Shown piece by piece: positions 36,504 to 46,000 of a stretch of DNA of 64,000 bases (positions are counted from its first letter, which is position 1; each line of letters starts with the position of its first letter). Made by a program: the position numbers and the translations under genes. The notes under the pieces were generated by a model. It did no database searches. It saw only the letters and a program-made list of their open reading frames with translations, and had not been told where the DNA came from. The stretch covers positions 282,217-346,216 of the forward strand of contig NZ_JANIBM010000002.1 of assembly GCF_024505045.1 (NCBI RefSeq). Reading direction: 5' to 3'. The DNA comes from Methylomonas aurea (GTDB lineage: Bacteria > Pseudomonadota > Gammaproteobacteria > Methylococcales > Methylomonadaceae).

Positions 36504-38927
36504 TTAGTACTTAACGGATAAGCTGACATAGTAGGTGCGTTGCGCCAGCGGATTATTTTCGTAGACATCCTGGTCCAGAATATTATCGATACCGGCCGAC
36601 ATTGTGCTTTTCAGATTGTGGTATGTCGGCAGCCTGTAGTTGGTTTTGAAGTCCACCAGCGTGTATTCGTCGGAGCCGTTAAATACGTTGGCTTCCGTAT
36701 CGACGTTGGTAATTTGGTGGAACATGTCGCTACGGTAGCGGACCGATGGCGTGACATCCCATTCCGGCAGTATATGGTAAGTCGCTTGAACATTGGCCTG
36801 CAAACGAGGCGTCCGCGGCCACTCGTTACCGGCCAGCCCCGGCGCCTGAGGATTCTTGACGATTTGCTTGTTCAGGAAAATGGTATTGGCTGCAAAATCC
36901 AGCGGCAGGCCGAACAAACCGTATTGCTGATACGTCAAGTCGACACCGATCGATTCGGTTTGCCCGATCGCCAGATAGGTGTTCGGCCCGTTGCCGCCGG
37001 CCAGTAGCGGATTATAGGAAAATATTTCATCGTTGATTTGGTCGTAAAAAAAGTTGGCCCTGACCAAGCCCTGATGCAGGTCGTACTGAACCATGAAGTT
37101 ATGAAAATAACCATTTTCCGGCCCCAGGTTAGGATCGGCGAATGTGGTTCCGGCGACGGTATTCTTGCTGGCAAATAATTCTTCAGCCACCGGAAAACGA
37201 TAGGCTTTGGAGAACGAATAACGCAAAGTCCAATTATCCGGCGAATACTCGATCGCGGCTTTAGGCGAAATGCGGTCCTGGCTGCGGTCCTCGTAGTTCT
37301 GGATGCGCCTGGCGTCGGTAGCGCTACGGTTGTAGTTGTAAAAATGGCCGCCTATCGTCTGAAAATGATCATAGCGCAAGCCCGCCATTACGCTCCAATC
37401 CGGCAGGAAACGCCATTCGAGCTGCGAAAACAAGCTGTTGGTCTGGGTTTGCCCGCCCGAGTCGCTGATTTCGTTACCGCGCATGCCGCTCGCGTAAACG
37501 CTGCTGTCATAGACCCGATTATTATTGTTGCCGTGTACCAACTGGTAGCCGCCCATAAAGGATAAATCGTCGCGGCCGAATAACTGGTCGGTGGCGAGTT
37601 TCAGGTCGTAAGTCGCCCACCAGTTACTGACATCGGTAATTTGTCCGGGCAGTTGGCCGTTGACCAGGGCGTTGGGGTCCAGTTGAGCGCCCCTGGATTG
37701 CAGGCTGGTATCCTTAAAGGCGTCGTAAAAGCTGGCCGTGGTGTCGATGTGCCAACGCTCGCTGATCTTGCCTTTGAGGCTCAAGCCGTAATTCAAGGCT
37801 TGGCGGTTCTGTTCCTGCAAACGGAAGCCATTCAACGGCACCGTGAAGTTGTAGCCGTCTTGCGTATAGTAATTGGTAAAACGCCCGGCGTTATTGGTGC
37901 TATTGCTAAACAAGGTTTGCCCGCTGGCAGGATTTTTGGACAGGGCCAGCGGATCGTTGTTGTATTTGTTGCGCTCTTCGTAGGCGATAGTAAATCGGGC
38001 CTGCAAGTCATCCGTCAGGTCGTAAGAGGTTTTCAGTTTAAACAAATCGGTTTCGGCCCGATCGATGCCCGAGTCGCCGAAAATAAAATTCCGGCCGCCG
38101 GTCGGGCTCGGAATCAGTTGTGCCCCGGTGACCGGGATGGCTGTGGCGCCGACGGCCAGATTGCTCGGTAAACCGCGCGAGGCGACTGATGTGCCGATCG
38201 GGTCCATCGGTTGGCCTTGGTTTTCCATGTGGTTGTATGAGAGGTACACCCGAAATTTATCGATACGGTCGCCGCCGGAAACGAAGGTACGAAACCCCTG
38301 CAATACCTGATCGCGGCCGCCGCGGCGCATGTCCTGAAAGATGCCGGTGGCGCTCATTTCCGCTTCGAATTTATCCGGCATGCGGGTGTTGAAATTGACC
38401 ACGCCGCCGAACGAGTGGCCGTCGTACTGGCTGGAAAATGGCCCGAACAGCACGTCGACCGATTCGATTTCGTTCGGCGCGACCATCGACCAGCGCGGTG
38501 CGGCGGTGTGGCCGGCGTTAACCATGTTGTAAATCGGCATGCCGTCCGCGAATACCATGGTATGGGCAGACTGGGTGATATTCGAACCGCGCATCGCGAT
38601 CGGTGCGTTCGCATCCCCCGGGTAGCGACGACGGACGTTGACGCCGGGAAGGTAGCGCAAAGCATCCTCGATGGTAACTTCGTTGACTTTAGTTTCGATG
38701 TCCGCCCGGTTTACCGTCAAACTTGGCGTGGCTTTGGTGGTGTTGGGAAACTTGGGTTTGCCTGTTTCGGAATCGACGACCACTTCGCTCAACGTTTGCG
38801 CCGAATCCTGGGCTTTGTCTTTAGCGGGCGCGGTAGTAGCGCGCGGGTCTGCTTTAACGCTCGGTCCGACGACGGAAGCGATGGTAAACGCCAATACGGT
38901 TTTGGCGAGTTGCACTGGAATTTTCAT
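36504..38927 (-). CDS. TonB-dependent outer membrane receptor
   Basis: An 807-residue outer-membrane receptor. A signal peptide (about 1-26, ending SVKA) is followed by a TonB-box-like TLSEVVV, a plug domain (about 65-180, with IEDALRYLPGVNVRR and FGPFSSQYDGHSFGGVVN) and a 22-strand barrel ending in the C-terminal aromatic VSLSVKY. It takes up a scarce nutrient, powered by TonB. The linked HupE-like protein points toward a metal or metal complex, while the linked ABC-2 transporter is unusual; the ligand is unknown. No Fur box or riboswitch was recognised. Confidence 0.92.
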   Translation of the reverse strand: MKIPVQLAKTVLAFTIASVVGPSVKADPRATTAPAKDKAQDSAQTLSEVVVDSETGKPKFPNTTKATPSLTVNRADIETKVNEVTIEDALRYLPGVNVRRRYPGDANAPIAMRGSNITQSAHTMVFADGMPIYNMVNAGHTAAPRWSMVAPNEIESVDVLFGPFSSQYDGHSFGGVVNFNTRMPDKFEAEMSATGIFQDMRRGGRDQVLQGFRTFVSGGDRIDKFRVYLSYNHMENQGQPMDPIGTSVASRGLPSNLAVGATAIPVTGAQLIPSPTGGRNFIFGDSGIDRAETDLFKLKTSYDLTDDLQARFTIAYEERNKYNNDPLALSKNPASGQTLFSNSTNNAGRFTNYYTQDGYNFTVPLNGFRLQEQNRQALNYGLSLKGKISERWHIDTTASFYDAFKDTSLQSRGAQLDPNALVNGQLPGQITDVSNWWATYDLKLATDQLFGRDDLSFMGGYQLVHGNNNNRVYDSSVYASGMRGNEISDSGGQTQTNSLFSQLEWRFLPDWSVMAGLRYDHFQTIGGHFYNYNRSATDARRIQNYEDRSQDRISPKAAIEYSPDNWTLRYSFSKAYRFPVAEELFASKNTVAGTTFADPNLGPENGYFHNFMVQYDLHQGLVRANFFYDQINDEIFSYNPLLAGGNGPNTYLAIGQTESIGVDLTYQQYGLFGLPLDFAANTIFLNKQIVKNPQAPGLAGNEWPRTPRLQANVQATYHILPEWDVTPSVRYRSDMFHQITNVDTEANVFNGSDEYTLVDFKTNYRLPTYHNLKSTMSAGIDNILDQDVYENNPLAQRTYYVSLSVKY

Positions 38928-38972
38928 GGGTATGCGAGCCTTGATTGCTGAATAAAATCGGGAAAGTACCCA

Positions 38973-39923
38973 CTAGCGGCGGGTAGCGTTGGCGATATCG
39001 CCGGAAGTTGCCGTTGCGCGGCAGCGGAGAAACTGGTGCAAACGCACTGAAAGCCGGGAAGGCTGAAAGCGGGAGATGAAGCAGGGGGCCCATGCCGTCG
39101 AGGGCTGGGGCGCGAGCGGTATGGCGGACGAGGCTGGCGATACGGTAATGGCAGGCAATCGCGGTGGCGAGGTGCGACCGACGCCGTTACTGGCCATGCT
39201 CAAACCCGGCGAGTGGTTAATCTCAGGAAATAGCCGTCTGAATCGGTAAGCAACCGCGGCCGGCGGCGCCGATTCGATTTGGGGCGGGAAGCATCCGGCG
39301 TCGGCAGGGGGCGTTTGCCTGAACCGCGCTTGAACCCGCTCCACGGCTTCGGTCTGCATCCGCTTGGAAACGGCGAGCAGCGCGTCCGGAATATTCACCT
39401 TTACCGCACCGATTGCAGGTTGTTGCGCCAGCGTCATCGAAAAAAAACAGCCGACCGCCAATATCACGCCTTTGGTGAAGACGATCCCGACGCCGTGCAA
39501 TAGCAAGGTTGCCGATACGAAACCGCACACGTACGAAATCAAACCGGCGGAGGCCGAAATCTCCTGGCCGTGGGCAAAGCCGTGGCAAAAACCGAACAAT
39601 GCAACGATCGCTAAGTTGGTATTGGTGCTGAAACGCAGGTTGCGCACGATCAATACGCCGAATACGGCGCATGACAGCAGAACAATAGTTTCGATCTGCG
39701 GCAGGTAGCAGCCGAGCGCTCCGGCCAGACCGCCCAGGCTCATCACGCCGACGAATGTGACCGGCAGCATCCAAATCGCATGCCCGCGCAATTGTGCGGC
39801 CCAGATGCCGACCGCCAACATCGTGACCAAATGATCGTTGCCGGCAAACGGATGGGCGAAACCGCTGCTCAAACCGCCGCGTTCGACATTCGCCAATAAA
39901 AACCAGCCAGCCAGCCAGCGCAA
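38973..39923 (-). CDS. HupE/UreJ family membrane protein, N-terminus apparently frameshifted
   Basis: The conserved part reads GFAHPFAGNDHLVTMLAVG, then LFGFCHGFAHGQEI, which identifies the HupE/UreJ family of nickel or metal-related membrane proteins. Only a TTG start is available in this frame, giving a clipped N-terminal helix. Upstream, in another frame, an ATG at 40002 opens a good signal-anchor (MRDFFLSSSP then LWVLVLLIALAG). The two frames meet in a CCAG x4 repeat at 39903-39918; three copies would join them cleanly. So the gene is a sequencing error, a recent frameshift or a switchable allele. The last 140 or so residues after the conserved part are Pro/Ala/Ser-rich and unlike the family. 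It lies upstream of the TonB receptor, 45 bases apart. Confidence 0.75.
   Translation of the reverse strand: MRWLAGWFLLANVERGGLSSGFAHPFAGNDHLVTMLAVGIWAAQLRGHAIWMLPVTFVGVMSLGGLAGALGCYLPQIETIVLLSCAVFGVLIVRNLRFSTNTNLAIVALFGFCHGFAHGQEISASAGLISYVCGFVSATLLLHGVGIVFTKGVILAVGCFFSMTLAQQPAIGAVKVNIPDALLAVSKRMQTEAVERVQARFRQTPPADAGCFPPQIESAPPAAVAYRFRRLFPEINHSPGLSMASNGVGRTSPPRLPAITVSPASSAIPLAPQPSTAWAPCFISRFQPSRLSVRLHQFLRCRATATSGDIANATRR
39903..39918. repeat. CCAG x4 tetranucleotide repeat inside the HupE-like gene
   Basis: Four perfect tandem copies of CCAG on the plus strand (CTGG in the coding sense), followed on the coding strand by a run of five T. Loss of one unit, or of one T, puts the ATG-started signal-anchor frame in phase with the HupE body. 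Tetranucleotide tracts are a known basis of phase variation, but four copies is short. Confidence 0.8.
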
Positions 39924-40002
39924 TCAGCAGGACCAGCACCCATAGCCGACGTTTATTGGCTTGCGAAAACGCCGGGCTTGAGGAAAGGAAAAAATCGCGC
40001 AT

Positions 40003-40301
40003 GGTCGAGATTATGAAGTTTGAGATAAACTTCACATTCTAAACAGCCGTTAAGGAATGGCGCAAGTTGCATAAGCCAACAAAACCATTCCTGCGGGCCA
40101 ATTGGGGGCGACAGGTAGCGACGATGCCTTTGAATTAGCCGATCGCTGGGGCAGGCATTGCCGCAGCGCTTGAGCGCGTAGCGAATCCGGAATCACGTTG
40201 GTGAAATATCAGGCTGGGCTCAGCGGTTTTGTATTGGTTGCCGCCCTATGGAGCCGTTACAATCCGTGCCGCTGTTTTATATGACTATTAACGGAGGGTG
40301 T
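40003..40301. other. Intergenic region between the HupE-like operon and cytochrome P460
   Basis: This divergent region should hold promoters for both sides. It contains an inverted repeat, AGGAATGG (40053-40060) against CCATTCCT (40085-40092), with a nested GTTG/CAAC pair in the loop; in the minus-strand transcript it would sit about 50 bases upstream of the HupE start. I see no T-run, riboswitch or tRNA. A long frame starting at 40248 merges into the P460 gene, but the strong ribosome site favours 40302. Confidence 0.4.
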
Positions 40302-40793
40302 ATGTACAAAACGATTTCCGGCGGCCGGCTGCTCGCCGCCGCTTTGATTTTGGTTGCCAACGGCGTTGCCGCCGAAACCGTGCCGGCCGCGAAACCGGAG
40401 CACGGCGAATATCGGGATTGGCGGCTGTTGGGCGTGTCGCTGCGCCACGAAAAGAACAGCATGCGGGCGATCGTCGGCAACGACGTTGCCATCAATGCCG
40501 CGCGGGCCGGCAAGACCAAGCCTTGGCCGGATGGCAGCATCATCGCCAAGATCAAATGGGCCGAGCGCAAGCATCCGAATTGGGAACAAGCCTCGGTGCC
40601 CGGCGAATTCACCGCCGCCGAAGCGATGGTCAAAGACAGCAAGAAATACGCGGAGACCGGCGGTTGGGGCTTCGGTATCTGGGAAGGCAAGACTTTAAAA
40701 ATGTACGACAAGGAGCAATCAGCGCCTTGCTTCGCTTGCCACGCGCCGATGAAGGACGCCGATTACGTCTACACCCTGCCGAATCTGCAATAA
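40302..40793 (+). CDS. Cytochrome P460 family protein
   Basis: A 163-residue secreted c-type heme protein. A signal peptide (about 1-24, ending GVAA) is followed by the P460 fold with EYRDWRLLGVSLRHEKNSMR and the heme motif C143-F-A-C146-H147 (APCFACHAPMKDADYVYT). GGAGG five bases upstream supports the ATG at 40302. P460 enzymes oxidise hydroxylamine or NO in methanotrophs and nitrifiers, which detoxifies by-products of ammonia co-oxidation; the related cytochrome c'-beta only binds NO. I could not decide between the two from sequence. Maturation requires the ccm genes. Confidence 0.9.
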   Translation: MYKTISGGRLLAAALILVANGVAAETVPAAKPEHGEYRDWRLLGVSLRHEKNSMRAIVGNDVAINAARAGKTKPWPDGSIIAKIKWAERKHPNWEQASVPGEFTAAEAMVKDSKKYAETGGWGFGIWEGKTLKMYDKEQSAPCFACHAPMKDADYVYTLPNLQ

Positions 40794-40814
40794 CAACGGA
40801 TCGAAGGAGGGCGG

Positions 40815-41762
40815 TCAACCGCCCTCGTTGACCAAGCCCATCAAAGCCGCCACATGCGCGGCGGCGCTGTTTGCCAGCGCCCGCAAATTGTAGCCGCCTT
40901 CCAGCACCGAAATCAGGCGCCCTTGACAATACTCCTCGGCAATCGCTCGCAATTGTGCGGTCAGCCAATGGTAATCCGCCTCCGTCAAGCGCAACGAGGC
41001 GAGTGGGTCGTCTTTGTGCGCGTCGAATCCGGCCGAAACCAAAACCAACTGCGGTGCGAATTTGCGCAAGGCCGGAAATACCGTATCGCAATATTTTGCC
41101 CGAATTACTTCGCCGTCGCTGCCGGTCGCCAGCGCCAGATTGAGAATATTGCCGGCGCCGTGTTCCGCAGGATGGCCGCTGCCGGGGTAATGCGGCCATT
41201 GGTGGCTGGATATGTAGAGCACTTGCGGCTGGTCGTAAAACGCGGCCTGGGTGCCGTTGCCGTGGTGGACGTCGAAATCGACGATCGCGATCCGCTCCAG
41301 GCCGTAGCCCTTGCGCGCATACTCGGCAGCTATCGCTACGTTGTTGAACAGACAAAAACCCATCGGATAGTCGGGCATGGCATGGTGTCCGGGCGGGCGC
41401 ACCGCACAGAAGGCGTTGTCGGCTGCGCCGCCGCAGACCTTATCCACTGCATCGCATACCGCCGCGACGGCCAGCAGCGCCGCCTGGCGCGAGCCGGGAG
41501 AAACCACTGTGTCGGCATCCAGGTTGGCCAGGCCGTGTTCCGGAATATCGGCCAGCAGTTTGGCGATCATGGCCCGACCGTGAACCAACGCGATTTTGTC
41601 TTGAATGTCGTCCGGCAATGCCGCTTGCACGTGCGCCAGTGCGGCGAATTTCGGCGCCGCGAGCGCTTCGGCGATGGCTCGCAACCGCTCGGGACATTCC
41701 GGATGGGCCAGCCCGGTATCGTGGGCCAGAAAATCCGGATGGCTGTAATACAGTGTGCGCAT
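40815..41762 (-). CDS. Histone deacetylase/acetoin utilization (AcuC/AphA-like) family hydrolase
   Basis: A zinc-dependent amidohydrolase of 315 residues. All elements of the class II deacetylase active site are seen: HPECPERL, RPPGHHA, the metal site VDFDVHHGNGTQ and SAGFDAH, with LEGGYNL near the C-terminus. The start at 41762 is preceded by GGGAG at seven bases; an ATG at 41768 is too close to that site. Bacterial members deacetylate polyamines, acetyl-lysine or acetoin-related substrates; the target here is unknown. It converges with the P460 gene. Confidence 0.92.
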   Translation of the reverse strand: MRTLYYSHPDFLAHDTGLAHPECPERLRAIAEALAAPKFAALAHVQAALPDDIQDKIALVHGRAMIAKLLADIPEHGLANLDADTVVSPGSRQAALLAVAAVCDAVDKVCGGAADNAFCAVRPPGHHAMPDYPMGFCLFNNVAIAAEYARKGYGLERIAIVDFDVHHGNGTQAAFYDQPQVLYISSHQWPHYPGSGHPAEHGAGNILNLALATGSDGEVIRAKYCDTVFPALRKFAPQLVLVSAGFDAHKDDPLASLRLTEADYHWLTAQLRAIAEEYCQGRLISVLEGGYNLRALANSAAAHVAALMGLVNEGG

Positions 41763-43084
41763 AAACATACTCCCGCGAAACGTGCTTCAAGGTATTCGGT
41801 TCCGGTTTGGGTTCGCCTGGCTGCAGTTTATCTTAAAGTCGCACGAAAACTCTATGGATATTAATTATTTACACTGTCCTAACCGGCCGGTGCCGCCATC
41901 GGCGCGGAATCGGCCGGATCGTGCCTCAGAAATTCGGATTTTCTCTGCCGCCAATATCCCTGGGCCGATATTTCCGTGCAAAAAAATGATAAATCTATTC
42001 ATATCAATATGTTGTGAAATATTATTAAAGTGGGTTACGGGATAAACTTAATGTTGGCTAAAGTGCTTTGTTACGAGTTTCCCGTGAAACTTAAACCCAT
42101 CAAAACGGCTTAGCTAGCGTACGGGTTTTGTCCCGATACGCGGTTACTGTTGATGCCGGCATGCGTTGCCAATCGCAATCTCCGGCCAGACCATCGTCGG
42201 CGAAATGTGCCAGGCCAAGGCGGGCAGCGTCGCCAAATCGCTGCCAACAGTGCCGAGCTGGCGTCAAATCTTGCCAGGGCCTCGGCGGCGGACCTTTCAT
42301 GCGTTACAGTTAAAGTAATTTATTAGTAATATATTTCAATATATTGTTTATTAGATACATTTAATGGCGGCCGACGATTTCCCGTCAAGCTTGCCTTGCG
42401 CGGGTGTCGGCACCGCGTCTTCAGTCAGCTGCAACACCGGAGCGCTGGGAAATTGATGACGTTTATTCGATACAGATAACAAACCTGGCGCCGCACTACG
42501 CCTACAAAGTTCGCCTGAGATTCCTGCGTACAATCAGTAGGTTCTAAATAACAATAAGTTATCGGATATTCTTCATGTTCAGCCGGCGCGCCGCGGTCCT
42601 GATTCGCTGCTGTTTGCCTAGCCGCCGTAGCCGATTGGGAAATCGAATGCGGCACAACCCGCCGATAAAGCGCCGAACCAAGTTAATAAGCGGGATAGCG
42701 GCAACCCGTTCGGTAATAGCTTCGGAATCGGAAAGTCGCGGGCCGAGGCTGCGCGCTTGCTCCCGGTCCGCCGATCTCGCACAGGTGTTGCTGTGCATCA
42801 ATCCACAAGCCTTTGTTGTAATGCTTCACTTGACTGTTCAAGCCTGAATCCGGCTGTAATTCCAGCCGTGCCGCTGCCGGCGATCGCGTTATTCCGGACA
42901 ATTGTAAATGGCAAAAAATTGAGATAGCCTTGGCAAACTATTAGAAGGGAATGTGAACTTTATCCGAGTTTTTAACGTTGTACTGTGACACTCCGCGGAA
43001 ACGGAATTGCTGAGCATCGTTGGCATCAGAAAGTATCGGGATTGAAATCTATTAAAAGCGGGAATTGAAGGTTGAGGTGGAGCG
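41763..43084. other. 1.3-kb non-coding leader of the giant gene
   Basis: No convincing gene lies here. Several stretches are much more AT-rich than the rest of the window (41980-42060, 42305-42365), including the palindrome AATATAT-TTCA-ATATATT at 42328-42345. On the minus strand between about 42560 and 42850 one frame reads GPRLSDSEAITERVAA and then FPNRLRRLGKQQRIRTAARR, faintly like an IS982-type transposase, but broken. Short frames in the region are probably spurious. The promoter of the giant gene probably lies in this stretch; I could not fix it. Confidence 0.45.
42559..42850 (-). pseudogene. Possible transposase remnant
   Basis: A short minus-strand frame has GPRLSDSEAITE followed about 25 residues later by FPNRLRRL, which resembles the spacing of motifs near the N-terminus of IS982-family transposases. 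No terminal inverted repeats or remaining catalytic part were seen. This rests on weak similarity by eye only. Confidence 0.2.
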
Positions 43085-46000
43085 ATGGCCAAAAAAACGA
43101 AAAAAAAACCTAGCAACCAGGTTGATCAGCAACCTCCCGTCAACAATCCGCAGCAACCCGATCAATTGGCGGCGTCGCCTCTGGCGCGCTTGTTGAATTA
43201 TTTCCGGCCTGCGCCAGCGGACACGCTGCCTCGCAAACGCCCCGTCGTCGAAACCTTGGAACAGCGCCTGTTGCTGTCGACCTCGCCGCTACCGCAACCC
43301 GCTTTCAACACCACACTCAGTTACACCGCGTTACCGACCGGCCCCACCGATGCGGTTCTGCAAATCGTCGATACCGGCGGGCCGAATCTGACCTTGCAAC
43401 TTTTGAACGGCGGTTCGGTGGTCGGCCAGGAGTTACTGGACGAAAATATTCGCGTCGCTTTTACCGGCTCGGCCTTCAACGACAAACTCACCGTCAACCT
43501 GAACTACACCGACAGCGACGGCAATCCGGCTTTCAGCCCGTTTGCGATCAAGATCGACTTCGACGGCGGTACCGATATTCCGGCGCTGAGCGACGACCAA
43601 CTGCTGATTCAGTCATCCGGGCCGCATACCTACCAAAGCGGCGGTTTGTTCGTTAGCAGTACCGACGATATTCAGGTCGGCGGCGTACTGCGCTCGGTCG
43701 GCGACATCGATTTGCAATCTGCGGAAAAAATCGACGTATTGGCCGGAGCCAATTTGAACGCGCGCGACCTGCGCCTGGCAGCAGTCGCCAGCAGCACCGG
43801 CGGCATACTCGGCACCGATATCCAGGCCAACGCCAATACCGGCGTCAATCTGTTCGGCGCCACGCTCTCCGGCCGCAATATCGGCATCGACGCGCAGTCC
43901 ACCGTCACGCTCGACAGCGAAGATACCGAACTGTTCGGCGGCCAGGTCAAGATCGGCGCGGTCGATGCCAACGCCAGCGCCGGTATCGCCTTTTCCGGCG
44001 CCAATACCCTGACCGCCACCGGCACGCTGAACTTGGACGCATCCAGCAGCGTTACCAGCAAATTGGCCGCGGCACCGGACAGCAGCAGCAACCAGTCGGA
44101 CAAAGACGCCGCCGTCGCTATTAGCCACGTCAACAGCAGCGCCAGCATCAGAATCGGCGGCAGCTCGGTGTTGACCGCGACCGGCGCGTTGAATATCGCC
44201 GCCAATAACAGCGTCAATGCGCTTACCCATGCCGACGGCGGCGCCGGCGGTTCCTCCGGTACCGCACTGGGCGGTACCGTCGCGGTAGCCGTGATCGGCG
44301 GCGACACCAAAGCCGACATCGCCGACAGCGCCTCGTTGAGCGGCAGCAGCCTCAATTTGACCGCCAACGCATTGCGCACGATAGACACCCAGGCCAAATC
44401 GACCCAGGGCGGCGCTACCAGCGGTTCGACGCAAACCACCGGCCAACAAACCTTGCAACAGCAAGACGCCAAAACCAGCGACGGCTCGTTGGGTCTGGCG
44501 GCCGCGGTAGCGGTGACCAACGTCACCGGCGACAGTTCGATCGAGATTTCCACCAGCGGGACGTTGAGCGCCGGTTCGGCGATGGCTTTCAATGCCGGCT
44601 CGACGCTGGCCGCACCGAACGGCGGCATCACCACATTGGCCGACGGCTCCAACACGTCGGATAACGGTACCGGCATCGGAGCTGCCGCGGCGATCAATAC
44701 CGCCAACGTTACCAGCCGGGTACGGTTCTCCGGCGCGACGACGCTGAATGCGCCGGGCGGAGTAAACGCCCAAGCCACCCTGGTCAGCAGCGGTTTCGGT
44801 GCCCAAGCCACGGCCGGCGCCGGCGCTTCCGGCGTCGGCGTAGCCGGCGCGCTGGCGATCAATGTCGGCGTCACCAAAGCGGAGGCCGTACTGGGCGCAA
44901 CGGCTAATTTGACCTTGAGCGGCAACACCTCGCTGTCATTGAAATCGCAAACCACGACCACCGACATCGCCAAGGCCTATTCCAAAACCGACGCCGGCGA
45001 CAATAGCGTCGGTGTCGGCGCCTCGGTCGCGATCAACGTCTCCGATACGATTTCCCGCTCCATCGCCGACACCTCATCGCGGCTGGCCGGGGCCGGTAAC
45101 CTGGTTTTCGATGCCAAATCCAACAATACCGTCACGACCGAAGTCAAGGGCGGTGCTGCCGGCGGTAACGCTATTTCCCCGGCCGCCGCGATTACCGTGG
45201 CGACCAGCGACACGCTTGCCGAAGTGCGCAGCGCCAGCCAAAACCTGGCCGCGCAAAGTCTGATTATCAACGCCGACCATACCGGTAACGCCACGACCAC
45301 GGCGGAAGGCGCCGCCAAAGGCAGCAACGTTGGCGTCGGCATGGCCTTGTCTTTCGCCTCGGCGGTCGATACCACCCGCGCCTTGCTGGATCGCTCGGCC
45401 ACGCTGGGCGGCGCGGTGACCGTCAGCGCCAAGAGCAAACAGGCCTCGACCTCCACCGCCAAGGCCAGCGTCAAGGGTGGTAAGGAAGACGACGGCACCC
45501 AGGACGGCAAAGTCGACCAACAAACCGGCGCCCAGCGCGGCGTCGGCGATAGCGTCGCCGCCGGCAAAGGTGCGCGCAACAGTAGCAGCGCCGCCGCCAA
45601 TCCGAAAGCCGAAACCGCCAACACCGATTCCACCGGTCAATCCAGCTCCGATTCCATTTCAGTGGCCGGCGCGGTAGCGCTGAATATCGCCGGCAGCACC
45701 GTGCAAGCCAGCACTGGCGTCAATCGCATCATCAATGCCACGGGCTCGGTCGCGATCACCGCCACGGCCAATCTGGATGCCGGCGCCATAGCCGACGGTT
45801 CGGCGGTTTCCGACAGCGGCAGTGTCGGCGTCGGCGCGGCGGTGGCAATTAACGTCGGCACCGTCAACAACGAAGCCCGCATCGGCTCCGGCGGCAATAT
45901 CACAGCCGGCGGTCTGACGCTGGAGGCTAAAACCGGCGGCAACGAAGCAACGCCGGAACACACATTAACCGCCAAGGCTACTTCCGGCGCCGGTTCCGAT

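Noticed and set aside
42575..42847. 90-codon plus-strand frame in the leader of the giant gene
   Set aside because: Arg/Ser-rich composition with no domain or ribosome site; likely chance.
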